From NCBI RefSeq assembly GCF_947501415.1, contig NZ_CANMVL010000002.1, positions 1-64,000 on the forward strand: a stretch of DNA of 64,000 nucleotides. The letters are read 5' to 3'. Of the stretch, positions 8,773 to 17,748 are shown in pieces (within the stretch, counting starts at the first letter, position 1; each line of letters starts with the position of its first letter). The notes below the pieces were generated by a model. That model saw only the letters and a list, made by a program, of their open reading frames with translations, searched no databases and was not told the origin of the DNA. This DNA comes from an uncultured Halomonas sp. GTDB lineage: Bacteria > Pseudomonadota > Gammaproteobacteria > Pseudomonadales > Halomonadaceae. The translations under genes and the position numbers were made by a program.

Positions 8773-9365
8773 TACTCGTTTCCTCGGAAGTGCTCCGCCG
8801 TCACATGCCCTTCGGATGAAATACCATCACGCGCTACCACCTTTTTAATGGTTAACCACAGGATCTTCAGATCCAGTCCTAGCGAGTGGTTATCGACATA
8901 CCACACATCCATTTCGAATTTCTTACCCCAGCTCAGCGCATTACGCCCGTTTACCTGGGCCCATCCCGTCACACCAGGTCGAACTTCGTGGCGCCTATAC
9001 TGTTCAGCACTATAAAGTGGCAAGTATTTCATAAACAGTGGTCGCGGCCCGACAAGACTCATGTCTCCTTTAAGTACATTCCAAAGCTGTGGCAGTTCAT
9101 CCAGACTAGTAGTGCGCAAAATGTTTCCAAAACGCGTTATGCGCTCCTCATCCGGCAGAGGATTGCCATTTTTGTCTAAGGCATCAAGCATAGTGCGAAA
9201 CTTAATCATCTCGAAGGGTTTGCCATTTAATCCGGGACGCACCTGACGGAAGAAAACCGGGTAGCCAAGCTTTCGATAAATTTTGATAGCTACAACTAAT
9301 ATTAGTGGGGAGAAAATCACCAGGCCTACAGCAGAGGATAAAAAATCGAAAAGTCGCTTAATCAT
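8772..9365 (-). CDS. pglC: Priming phosphoglycosyltransferase, PglC-like
   Basis: 197-residue monotopic enzyme that moves a sugar phosphate from UDP-sugar to undecaprenyl phosphate, starting glycan assembly at the inner membrane. The short N-terminal re-entrant helix (residues 1-28) is followed by [34 protein letters not shown] and LVGPRP, then [19 protein letters not shown]. The Asp-Glu pair in LDELPQ is the catalytic dyad of the family. The small size matches PglC/WecP rather than the long WcaJ class, which is also present at 33131. Confidence 0.9.
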   Translation of the reverse strand: MIKRLFDFLSSAVGLVIFSPLILVVAIKIYRKLGYPVFFRQVRPGLNGKPFEMIKFRTMLDALDKNGNPLPDEERITRFGNILRTTSLDELPQLWNVLKGDMSLVGPRPLFMKYLPLYSAEQYRRHEVRPGVTGWAQVNGRNALSWGKKFEMDVWYVDNHSLGLDLKILWLTIKKVVARDGISSEGHVTAEHFRGNE

Positions 9366-9427
9366 AGAGCACCTTCTTAAATATCAAATTTTAAACCAAA
9401 ACCTAACATTTATTTGTTATATAAAAA

Positions 9428-10681
9428 TCAATAACAACCTGGTGAAATATAAGCCGCCCTTTCAGGGCATTTATTTTTTACCGCTTGAAGTACCCGTATC
9501 AATTCGTCCGCTAGCTTTTCCCGGTCAAAATTTTCCTCTGCAAGCTGGCGAGCCGCACGTCCTGCTTTTTCTAGCCACTGAGGATCTTGCATTTTTGAAT
9601 CTAATTCAACAGCAACATCCGCGGGCGATTTCTGCCACATCGCAAGACCACAACCAGTAGACTTTACCAGTTCATGCATCCATCCACCATGATTAATAAA
9701 AATGGGGGTGCCAGATGCTAATGTATCGAAGAACTTATTTGCAGAGTTTGCCCTAGCCTCAGGCAAATCAATTACTAGATTTGATGCCATAGTTGCCGCA
9801 CTCAATAAACCAGGAATTTCACTTTTTGGCATAGCGCCTTCAATAAATACATTTTTCTCATAAACCTTTTTTTTCTTAGCCATCTGAATTGTTTTTTCAC
9901 GTTCGGCCCCACTACCAACCAGCAAAATCTTAATTTCTGACTCTATTTTTAAAAGTTGTTCTGCGACATCAATTATATAATCAACACCATTAACCTTACC
10001 GAAGGTACCCGCATATACAAATAGAGGGCTACTCCCTAGCCAGTTTCGCTCCTTACGAAATCTTACTGCTGCGCTAGCATCGAATTGGAATTCTACATTA
10101 TCACAGCCATTGGGAATCACCGCCACCTTCTCTGCCGGGAAGCCTGTACGGACCACACCTTCTTTCATGCCGGGAGAAAGAGCCACAACTGCTTGGGAGT
10201 TACGGTAGGCCCAAAGCTCTAACTTATGGGCTGCAAACTTTAAAAGGGGATTTTGAAGTGCGCCTACAGCAATGGGCATCTCAGGCCATAAGTCTCGTAC
10301 TTCGAAAACTAGTGGGATCTTGTTTTTTCGAGATGCAGGAACAGCAGGCAAAGCGATAGTCAAAGGAGTACTACTCGCGAAAATAATATCACCACCCAGC
10401 TTCACAGCTTTTTTGCGAGCAGCCATGGCAAAGTCAAAAAACGCCTTAATCCGTTGTAAAAAACTCATATTGTTAGAATAGGGAACTGGATACCAGTGTA
10501 CATGAATACCGGATTCCTCTGTTTTGAACCAACTCTTTTCAGGAGTATTCATCTCACGGTAGCTGGTGACCATGTGAACCTCATGCCCAGCGGCCACCAT
10601 ACGGCGAGCCATCTCATAAGAACGGGTGCCGCCAGACATTTCGGGAGTGGTGAAATATTGATGAAGATATATAACTTTCAT
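9428..10681 (-). CDS. GT4 glycosyltransferase, WbuB-like
   Basis: 417-residue GT-B glycosyltransferase. The N-terminus MKVIYLHQYFTTPEMSGGTRSYEMARRM is the signature of the WbuB/WbvB group, which adds N-acetyl-fucosamine-type sugars to a lipid-linked primer. Later VFEVRDLWPEMP, VIPNGCDN and a C-terminal nucleotide-sugar site (around the stretch MASNLVIDLPEARANSANK) are visible. It is probably the second step after PglC. GC content is lower than in the enzymes downstream. Confidence 0.82.
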   Translation of the reverse strand: MKVIYLHQYFTTPEMSGGTRSYEMARRMVAAGHEVHMVTSYREMNTPEKSWFKTEESGIHVHWYPVPYSNNMSFLQRIKAFFDFAMAARKKAVKLGGDIIFASSTPLTIALPAVPASRKNKIPLVFEVRDLWPEMPIAVGALQNPLLKFAAHKLELWAYRNSQAVVALSPGMKEGVVRTGFPAEKVAVIPNGCDNVEFQFDASAAVRFRKERNWLGSSPLFVYAGTFGKVNGVDYIIDVAEQLLKIESEIKILLVGSGAEREKTIQMAKKKKVYEKNVFIEGAMPKSEIPGLLSAATMASNLVIDLPEARANSANKFFDTLASGTPIFINHGGWMHELVKSTGCGLAMWQKSPADVAVELDSKMQDPQWLEKAGRAARQLAEENFDREKLADELIRVLQAVKNKCPERAAYISPGCY

Positions 10682-10718
10682 TACATGGTGCCTTATTTTT
10701 TACAGTTTCAAAGCAAAT

Positions 10719-11246
10719 TTAAAATGAAGTAATTTTCACCTCACCAATTTCCTTAGCTGGAGCACCTCCATAGACTTTCCTATCATTATGCATAGGTCGA
10801 TTAAGTACTGAACCGGCAGCCAAGACCGATTCGCAAGGCAATATCGCACCTGTTGTAATAGTACAATTTGCGGCAACCCAAGAGCCCTGTTTTATGATAA
10901 GCGAGCCCTTTGATTTAGAAGGCAGCCACCTAAATGACTCGCCATCAAACTGATGATCACCACTGCTATACACACCTCCAGGCCCTAGAATAACATTATC
11001 TTCAATGTATATATCATCAGTTATAAATACGTTATTTGGCGCTATATAGACATTACTTCCCACTCGCATTCCCGATAGAGAATTTAAAATAACAGTTGAA
11101 GAGACCTGGAAATTACAACCGCATTCCCTCATCATTAACGAATATAGAAAACCTCTAAGCCTCATAAAGATAGGGTGATTGGGGAGAAAGCATGTTATTG
11201 TCCTAACAAACCAAGAATAAAGAATAGAAATTCTTAATTTATTCAT
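10719..11246 (-). CDS. Hexapeptide-repeat acetyltransferase, WbbJ/LacA type
   Basis: 175-residue left-handed beta-helix acetyltransferase, likely an O-acetylase of the repeat unit. After a hydrophobic N-terminus, hexapeptide turns run through VGSNVYIAPNNVFITDDIYI and NVILGPGGV. A catalytic His lies in SSGDHQFDG, and the C-terminal AAGSVLNRP and YGGAPAKEIG motifs are typical. It overlaps the upstream glycosyltransferase by 8 bp. AT-rich codon use marks it as part of the imported glycan island. Confidence 0.8.
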   Translation of the reverse strand: MNKLRISILYSWFVRTITCFLPNHPIFMRLRGFLYSLMMRECGCNFQVSSTVILNSLSGMRVGSNVYIAPNNVFITDDIYIEDNVILGPGGVYSSGDHQFDGESFRWLPSKSKGSLIIKQGSWVAANCTITTGAILPCESVLAAGSVLNRPMHNDRKVYGGAPAKEIGEVKITSF

Positions 11247-12402
11247 AGAAAATTCTCTTTATGAACTTATCTAGAGTAAAGTTTTTTGACTTCCTGTAGG
11301 CATCAGCTCTTATTTTATTATAGCTCTCACTATCTTGCGAAAGCGAAATCATATTTTCATAAAAACTATTTGGGTCATTAAACTCCGCGAAGCATATATT
11401 TTTTTTATCTTCAAAAATATCTGGCAGACTTCCTACTGGTGTACTGATGACTGCGAGTCCGTTAGCCATTGCTTCTAATATAACTCTTGGAGAACCTTCA
11501 GATAAGGAGCCGAAAAGAAATATATCAGCAGACCTTAGCTCTTCGTTAATTTTTTTACGTTCTTCTATGTGGCCAAGAAAACGAACATTTTCAATGTTTA
11601 CTTCTTTTACAACCCTCTTCAACCAGCTCTCTATTTCACCAGTTCCAATTATAGTTAATGAGCTACCAGGATTTTTATTATTAAATAGCGCGAAAGCACG
11701 CACAATAGTTTCAATACCTTTTGCAGTCCTCAGATATCCTAAATAAACAAATTTAGCTTTGTTAGGCAAGATGTTTTTATCTTTAAAATAAAAATCATCA
11801 CTTGTTAAAGTTGAAGATATTAACGGGGTAGCTTTTATTTCTTTTCTACCCAACTTCTCAGACAAGTGATTACCATTTGTGTATACAGCAGCCCCTTTAC
11901 AAGCCCACTTGTATAAAAAATTTTCAAAATAAAAACCTTTCACTAAAACAGTTTTTTTAATTTTGCTGAAATTTGGATTTTTTTTTGCAGCATCAACTGG
12001 ATCACCAACAAAGTGTATTATCCGCTTTTTATTTTTCCCAAAAACTTTTTGGAGCCAACCAAAAGGGGCAGGATAGCGAGCATAATACTCATCAACGTTT
12101 CGAGTTAACCAATAACCCTTTACATATGAGAAAAAATGTTGAATCGAGCCGACATATCCATTGCTAAATGGAAGCTCATATACGGAAATCTCACTCTCAC
12201 CGAGCTGACTAATCTCTATGCCAGTCTCATTTTCGTCAAAATCAAGTTGCTTACAAACGGAAAGCAGCACAACCTCATCGTAATATTTAATTATCTGATT
12301 TAGGTAAGCCCAATGACTAAAAGGCAAATAATATTGGCCGTTCTTTTTCTCTAAAGCCCATGCATGTAACAGTAGACTTTTACTCATATGATAAGATTCC
12401 AT
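11239..12402 (-). CDS. GT4 glycosyltransferase
   Basis: 387-residue GT-B enzyme. The C-terminal half is clear: AKFVYLGYLRTAKGIETIVRAFALF, then SLTIIGTGEIESWL, VRFLGHIEERKKINEELRSADIFLFGS and SEGSPRVILEAMANGLAVISTPVG (E-x7-E motif). The N-terminal acceptor domain is divergent and I cannot predict the sugar. An internal start at 12387 is equally possible. Strongly AT-rich compared with genes at 2146-8005. The IS graveyard begins 154 bp upstream of its start, so its original operon promoter may have been lost or replaced. Confidence 0.8.
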   Translation of the reverse strand: MESYHMSKSLLLHAWALEKKNGQYYLPFSHWAYLNQIIKYYDEVVLLSVCKQLDFDENETGIEISQLGESEISVYELPFSNGYVGSIQHFFSYVKGYWLTRNVDEYYARYPAPFGWLQKVFGKNKKRIIHFVGDPVDAAKKNPNFSKIKKTVLVKGFYFENFLYKWACKGAAVYTNGNHLSEKLGRKEIKATPLISSTLTSDDFYFKDKNILPNKAKFVYLGYLRTAKGIETIVRAFALFNNKNPGSSLTIIGTGEIESWLKRVVKEVNIENVRFLGHIEERKKINEELRSADIFLFGSLSEGSPRVILEAMANGLAVISTPVGSLPDIFEDKKNICFAEFNDPNSFYENMISLSQDSESYNKIRADAYRKSKNFTLDKFIKRIFYE

Positions 12403-12556
12403 TGTGTAAGCGCTGTACAGATCTCATCGCAACTGCTTAATTGCCACTGGCGGGGTAAATTTTACCTACCTATCACCAGCTGACAGAGCCATCAGTAGAA
12501 GCAGATCTCGTTCGCCCAGGCAGAAAATCTGAACAAGAAGAAGGTCAACCGTCGAG

Positions 12557-12869
12557 TTATCCTACACAGCACTTGTGGACATCGATCTGAGCGATCATTC
12601 GGGCTTTGAAGGCCTCCAAGCTGATCACCCCCACTACACTGTGCCGGCGCTGCCGGTTGTAGTCCATTTCAATGTACTCGAACACCTGTCGTCGCATGGC
12701 TTCCCGGGTTGCGAATCGCTCGCCGTGAATGGCTTCGGCCTTGAGTCTGCGAAAGACGTTCTCCGCGCAGGCATTATCATAGAAGTTACCCTTGGCGCTC
12801 TTGCTGCGCCGGAGATCGTGCTGGGTCAGCAACGGCTGGTATAGGATCGAGCAATACTGGCTACCGCGG
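12557..12869 (-). pseudogene. IS3-family transposase, 3' fragment
   Basis: C-terminal part of an IS3 orfB (rve integrase). The fragment reads RGSQYCSILYQPLLTQHDLR, then SKSAKGNFYDNACAENVFRRLK and the YIEMDYNRQRRHS signature. It starts abruptly at the residue after the second catalytic Asp, because an IS110 end abuts it at 12870. The N-terminal half is missing. Confidence 0.85.
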
Positions 12870-12871
12870 AC

Positions 12872-13029
12872 GCCCTTCTATGTGTCAGGTGGCGATTTGT
12901 GCCTGGTCGATCTCTCGGTGACGGTGGCGCAGCACGTAGTATATCTCTCGCGCGATATAACGTTTCAGGCATCGAAGGGGTTACAGCTTGGAATACCCCT
13001 TCGCGTCCCACCGAGAGCCATACGCTAGG
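12872..13029 (-). pseudogene. IS110-family 3' end remnant
   Basis: The last codons of an IS110 transposase are readable: LRCLKRYIAREIYYVLRHR then REIDQAQIAT and TGA at 12887-12885. This is close to the C-terminus of the intact copy at 24242. An in-frame stop sits just before LRCLKRYIARE. The right end AGAAGGGC (12879-12872 on the minus strand) is identical to the right end of the intact IS110 and abuts IS3 coding sequence. The 5' side is cut by the ISAs1 copy at 13030. Confidence 0.75.
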
Positions 13030-14272
13030 CAGGGAAAACGCATGAAAAAACCTACACCGCGAGAACGTCGGCAAGGTACGTCTCGTCCAGCGCGGCTTTC
13101 TTCTGTTTTCGCCGAATTCCACCCTTGAAAGACTTCTCACCTTTCAGGTAATTCAGCGCGATATGCCGGACCCTGGCGAGATTTTCTGCCGCCTGTCCGC
13201 GATGGATTTTGCAGGCATCCTCACGGAGAGCGACGTCTAAAGACCAATGGAGCTTATTCTCGACATACCAATGCTGGCGGGCCGCTTCAGCGAGCTTTTT
13301 AGCGCTGAGATCGGCTGAGCTGATGTAGTAGCGGATCATCGGCTCTTCAGGGGCTTCGTCACCCTCTTGGCGGAAGCTCATCACCACTCCCACCGTTTTC
13401 AAGCCTGGCCATTCATAGCTAAGCTCCTGAAATTCTTCGGTAAGCTCACTCACGATGTGATAGCGCGTCTCTTGTCGGCCGCGGTTCTTTTCGTCCGTGA
13501 CATACGAGTCACCCGCAAAGCTCGCTACCTTGGCTATCGGGAATGCAGCCTCGAAGGCGTCAGCCAGGGCTGGCTGGTTGCCCTTCACCGATAGCAAGTA
13601 ATCAGCCCCCTTCTGCAGGACCTGAGTGGCGATTTTCTTCTGGCATCCCATGGCATCGATCGTTACCAGACAGCCTTGCAGATTGAATAGCTTGAGCAGT
13701 TCGGGAATCGCCGTAATCTCATTGGACTTCTGTGCCGTCTTCACCTGTCCCAAGACGACACCATTCGCGGCGCTGAAGGCGCTGACCATGTGGAATCGCA
13801 CCCTTGCCTTTACCACGGCAGTACGAGCCGCGCAGGGTCTTGCCATCGATGGCCACCACTGCTCCATCAGTGACGTCATGGCAGGCCTTCATCCACTCGG
13901 CGAACGCACATTGCAGCTGCTCGGCATTGACCAGAGCCATCACCCTGGCCAAGGTGTCGTGGCTTGGGACGCCAGCTTCAAAATCGCCGTACTGTCGCAG
14001 AAAATCGAGCTTCGCATGGCCAAAATCCTCTATCTCGTCCCAACCTTCAGCACCACAGATCACCGCACAGACGGTCAGGAACAAGATGTCTGACAACTGA
14101 TGCTGCACTTTCCACGCCTGGCGGAAGTCGGGAACAATCGATAAATGGTGCATAAGAGACGGTGTCAGCATCGGATCATCCATGAGCAAAAGCTGCTAGA
14201 TGACCACATAAGCTCCTACTGGTAAAGCGCTACGAAGCCCGTCGTAGAGCGGTTTTTCATGCATTTTCCCTG
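13030..14272 (-). mobile_element. ISAs1-family element, copy 1 (decayed)
   Basis: Bounded by the terminal repeat CAGGGAAAACGCATGAAAAA at 13030-13049 and its near-perfect inverse at 14253-14272. About 1243 bp. It interrupts or abuts IS110 and IS3 remnants on both sides. The transposase is frameshifted. Confidence 0.85.
13052..14189 (-). pseudogene. ISAs1 transposase, frameshifted
   Basis: The N-terminal portion (DDPMLTPSLMHHLSI, then GAEGWDEIEDFGH and AVVAIDGKTLRGSYCRG) and the C-terminal portion (HMVSAFSAANGVVLGQV, DYLLSVKGNQPALADAF, HWYVENKLHWSLDVALRED) lie in different frames. Comparison with copy 3 (30698-31834) shows one extra base near 13792 (GATTCC instead of CATCC). The DDE core is otherwise complete. 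It would need ribosomal frameshifting to be active. Confidence 0.85.
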
Positions 14273-15251
14273 AGGCCCGTCCCAAGAATATCCGTGAGCA
14301 GTACGAGTTCGAGCTCCGAGAAACCAAGGAGGCGCTGGGCGAGGCCCATCTGCAGATCTACGCACTAAAAAGTGGCGCCGCCTGCTCGACGAGGACGAGA
14401 GCTCGTAAGGTCGCTGCAGGCGGAAATGGCCTAGGAAGGCCATGTGGTATCGCTCGTTAAGCTCTGCCGGTGGCTTGGGTTCCCCCGGCGAAGCCTGTAT
14501 TACCGGCCCAAGCCGCGGCAGCGTGTCATCAATGACGATCTGGCGGCACGGGTGAAGCTGACCCTGGAGCGGTTTCCCACCTATGGCTATCGCCGGCTGG
14601 CGTGCGTTTTGGGTGAGAATCGCAAGCCAATACAACGCATCCTGCAGTTGAAAGGCTGGCAGGTGCGCAAGCGGCCGCAGGGCTTCCGCCCGCGAGCCAG
14701 GAGTCTGCCGTCCGTCGCCTTGAGGCCTGATGAGCGATGGGCGACCGATCTCACCCACGTGTGGTGTGGCAAGGATCGGCGAGCTAGCCTGGCTGTGGTC
14801 ATCGACTGCTGCACGCGTGAGATCCTCGGCTGGCGATTATCGGACAATGGCAGCAGCAAGACCGCGGAGGCGGCGTTGGAGGAAGCGCTGATCTAACGGC
14901 TGGGAGCGCTGGGACGCGTTCAGCAACCGCTGGCACTACGCTCCGACAACGGGCTGGTCTTCAGCAGCCGGCACTACACGGGCACGGTGAAGGCGTATGG
15001 GCTGACGCAGGAGTTCACGACGCCGTATACCCCTGAGCAGAACGGGCTCGTCGAGCGCTTCTTCCGTTCCTTAAAGGAAGAGTGCATCTGGCTCCATCGC
15101 TTCGAGTCGCTGGGCCAAGCCAGGGTAGTGATCGACCGCTGGATCCGATACTACAACGAAGAGCGGCCACATCAGTCTCTCGATTATGTGGCACCCCGGG
15201 CACACCCAGCATTAGTTGCGTAGGGTGTGCAGAAACTAGGGGGTCATTACA
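14273..15251 (+). mobile_element. IS3-family element, 5'-truncated
   Basis: Remnant containing the end of orfA (residues ARPKNIREQYEFELRETKEA, frameshifted near 14370 before WRRLLDEDESS) and all of orfB. It ends at the terminal sequence whose inverse is TGTAATGACCCCCTAGTTTC (15251 inward). Its 5' side is cut by ISAs1 copy 1. Confidence 0.75.
14444..15223 (+). pseudogene. IS3 orfB with internal stop
   Basis: The frame runs from VKLCRWLGFPRRSLYYRPKP through ERFPTYGYRRLACVLGE and WATDLTHVW (first Asp), stops at TAA 14894-14896 after AALEEALI, and resumes in the same frame with [18 protein letters not shown] (second Asp), [17 protein letters not shown] (Glu) and YNEERPHQSLDYVAPR. A Gln codon changed to TAA would explain it. 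A shorter relative of the 3' part is at 28013-28284. Confidence 0.82.
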
Positions 15252-15512
15252 ATCGATGACCCATTGGCGGAGAATATCGCGGGCTGCGTCCGCACCCCAG
15301 CGGGCGCGATCCAACAGGTACTGCACCCCATCTGGGGTGGCATCGCCGAGCCACTCGGCAAGATGCCAGCTATTCTTACGTTCGCACTGACTGAGCAGAC
15401 CCTGGAGGTAGCGTAGTGCGCGATCGCGCGTTTCCGAACCCGGAAAGAGCGGGCCTAACCGATCTGCCAGGTCATCCAACAATGCTGAGACAGAGAGATC
15501 CAGTTCTTGCAT
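15252..15512 (-). pseudogene. IS701-family transposase, N-terminal fragment
   Basis: About 85 codons from MQELDLSVSALLDDLADRLG through GLLSQCERKNSWHLAEWLGD and VQYLLDRARWGADAARD, typical of the IS701 DDE-5 N-terminus. The frame then runs into the IS3 end at 15251, which truncated it. Beyond that point the translation is IS3 antisense. Confidence 0.78.
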
Positions 15513-15579
15513 CCTTCACCCTGTGATCGCTTCCATATCAACCACATGCATTTTAGCTTATTCAGTTACGACTGTAGTA

Positions 15580-15905
15580 CTAGGAGACTGGTATGAGACT
15601 GGCGCCACATAGCCCCGCAAAACTGGCTTCTGAACCAATTCGATCCAGATTATCACCCGCCGTGATCGACAACTGGGCTGCCAACTCATAGCCCACCACC
15701 GTTAGCGATACCAGCTCTGGTACCTGCTCATCGACGATGGTCTTGATCATTACATCCAGATCCGCGAACTCGTCATGCAGCTCCAGATAGCAGCGAGCGA
15801 AGGGTTTCAACGCGATGCGGTCAGCTATCGTGCCCCCCCGTTAGCCACTTATGTCAGGGCGCCATGCGGCCAAGGTACGAATCAACTACATCCGCGTCAT
15901 TTTCC
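15580..15905 (-). pseudogene. IS110-family middle fragment
   Basis: Decayed coding sequence with RTLAAWRPDIS, LKPFARCYLELHDEFADLDV and TVVGYELAAQLSITAGDN, collinear with the middle of the intact IS110 transposase at 24242 (TLTAWRPELDG, LKSLARRYLELSDEVADLDV). Several in-frame stops, with both ends missing. It could be the detached middle of the same element as the 12872 fragment. Confidence 0.7.
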
Positions 15906-16012
15906 TCAACTGATCGCTGCACTGAAGCCTGTGCAGCTCTGAAGGGGGTCACCTCAATGCGGCCGGCCGGGGACTTTCGCGGAAGGTGTGTCAAGCTGCC
16001 GGTTACTTAAGC

Positions 16013-16213
16013 AGGGGGTCATTATACGGCCACAAAAACGGTGAGCTCATATTGCCGAGCCACTTCAGCAACCGTGGAATTTCCCTTAAGAATCTCCATG
16101 AACACGACTGTATTGCGCTTGGCGGACCAGCGTTTAACCGTGGGTTCGATGCTCATACTGCCCTCCTGATCGCTGCACTATAGTCTGTGCCGCTTTGGGC
16201 GGGGGCACTTCAC
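16013..16213 (-). pseudogene. IS orfA N-terminal fragment and IS end
   Basis: On the minus strand an ATG at 16154 opens SIEPTVKRWSAKRNTVVFME and EILKGNSTVAEVARQYEL, an orfA-type helix-turn-helix start, lost after about 40 codons. The element's left end (GTGAAGTGCCCCC at 16213 inward) lies in the coding frame of the neighbouring polymerase gene. A related end and orfA start are at 20568-20790. The other side meets a TATAATGACCCCCTGC end-like sequence at 16013-16029. Confidence 0.7.
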
Positions 16214-17357
16214 GCCGAGGGTAAGCAGAGACAATAGAGAAAACAAACCACATTATGGAGTAAGTTAGCGCGCCCCCGGTTTTCAAAGAAACTAGGGTTA
16301 CATTTAATAGCAAAAGAAAAGGCAAAGCATCATGACTTTTAAATATAACAACCGAATTAACAAGGAGTTTTCTATAAAACAAAGAAAACAAAAAGAATGA
16401 TATAACTCCACCAGAAGCTAAAAGATAAATTATTAAATTATGTGCATCTACAGCCCTACCAGCTATTTTTTTCATCTCATTAAAGTAACCAGCTTCCCCA
16501 ACTCCAAATATGGGATTATTATAAAAAATATCTAACGCATGTAACCAAATTTCTTCTCTTGCTCCTAAGCCGCCTTCATTAAAAGTTTCACTAAGACGAT
16601 CAGCTATGCTTCCTGAATTAATAAACACATCAAGAACTTTGGGGGCAACAGCCATTAAAACTAAAGTTAACAATATTTTATACACTTTTTTCATATGTGA
16701 AAAATACAGCAGTATTATAAGGCTAAACACTAAAGAGATGACTGACCCGCGGGATCCTGATTGTAAAACAGTATACATTATTGGTAGTGACAAAATAAAA
16801 GAGAAGCTGCGAATCAAAGGCCATTTTAAAGGGTTATAGATTGAAATATAAACCAGATAAATAGCTGCTAGAGAAAATCGCGCGCTTGTAGAATTTGGAT
16901 TTTCACCAAATATCCATAACCGTCCTTTGTTGAAAAGCATCTCAGATGATAAGGCAGTGTTCAATATGATTATCAAAGAAACCACACCAAAACTATAAGA
17001 CAACAGGCTATAATGAATATGCCTAGGATTTTTTTTAAAATGAACTAATAAAGAAGAATACAAAAGAACCATGACAAACAACTTGAAATTAAAAACATAT
17101 CTCCCATTATCAGAGTAACCATAAAATGATGAAGATACAAATAAAGCAACAACTAGCAGCGCTAAATAAACAACACTCTTATCTATTTTTTCAACTAACA
17201 CCCTATGATAATAGATAAAAATAATTAAAACTAAAGATGCGGCTGAAAAATCAACTAACCCAAACCCAGGCCTTACCCCAAAAACCGGATCAAATACCCC
17301 AAAAGATATAATAAAAGAAAAAAACAAAACATTTATGAGCAGCAACATGGTTAACAC
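16134..17357 (-). CDS. wzy: O-antigen polymerase/ligase-like membrane protein, 3' end replaced by IS
   Basis: 407-codon frame. Ten or more hydrophobic segments span residues 1-380, with the large periplasmic loop of the Wzy/WaaL fold containing GRLWIFGENPNSTSARFSL, LQSGSRGSVISL and a second loop with FGVGEAGYFNEMKKIAG, AVDAHNLIIYLLASGG. These Arg-rich loop and HNxxI features fit PF04932. The frame leaves native sequence at about 16214 and the last 26 or so residues (from EVPPPKAAQ) come from an IS left end, so the protein has lost its normal C-terminus. Since the break follows the last membrane helix, it may still work. AT-rich. Confidence 0.75.
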   Translation of the reverse strand: MLTMLLLINVLFFSFIISFGVFDPVFGVRPGFGLVDFSAASLVLIIFIYYHRVLVEKIDKSVVYLALLVVALFVSSSFYGYSDNGRYVFNFKLFVMVLLYSSLLVHFKKNPRHIHYSLLSYSFGVVSLIIILNTALSSEMLFNKGRLWIFGENPNSTSARFSLAAIYLVYISIYNPLKWPLIRSFSFILSLPIMYTVLQSGSRGSVISLVFSLIILLYFSHMKKVYKILLTLVLMAVAPKVLDVFINSGSIADRLSETFNEGGLGAREEIWLHALDIFYNNPIFGVGEAGYFNEMKKIAGRAVDAHNLIIYLLASGGVISFFLFSLFYRKLLVNSVVIFKSHDALPFLLLLNVTLVSLKTGGALTYSIMWFVFSIVSAYPRREVPPPKAAQTIVQRSGGQYEHRTHG

Positions 17358-17748
17358 TTTTTCTCACATTCCGATTCGAAATAATAAGGCAGGCTACGCT
17401 CAATTGATCATCGCAATACTGCCACCTTGTAGGGGGGAACATGGCAAGACAAGAGCACTCTCCTCAAGCCAAAAAAAGGGCTCTTCGTCGTTGGGTGTGG
17501 AATTCGTCCCCTGAGCCCGCCTCATTCACGAGGGCGCTGATCGGGCGGTCTTAAAGTGCTGGCTGGCAGCATCGCTCATCAGGACTGGCTTCTTCAGCGC
17601 GAATGGTCGTTGAGTAATGCCAGAATGCGGACCCTTTCCCGCTTTCTTATAGCTTTTTGGAATCAATTGCGGCCGCCCAAGCAGCCGTGATCGCCGCCCG
17701 CCTCTCCGGTCGCTTGCTTTCTGATGCTGTGGTGGTCTCGCAGAAGCG
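17358..17748. other. Intergenic IS-derived stretch
   Basis: 391 bp between the polymerase gene start and the IS1380 transposase. At about 17476-17505 GGCTCTTCGTCGTTG then GTGTGGAATTCG resembles the ISL3 right end at 20556 (read inward as GGTTCTTCGTCGTTTCATG), so it may be the ISL3 left end. The rest should hold the polymerase promoter and one IS1380 end. I see no gene. Confidence 0.45.

Noticed and set aside
12826-13140. 104-codon minus-strand frame
   Set aside because: Crosses IS3, IS110 and ISAs1 boundaries in a frame that is not used by any of the three transposases.
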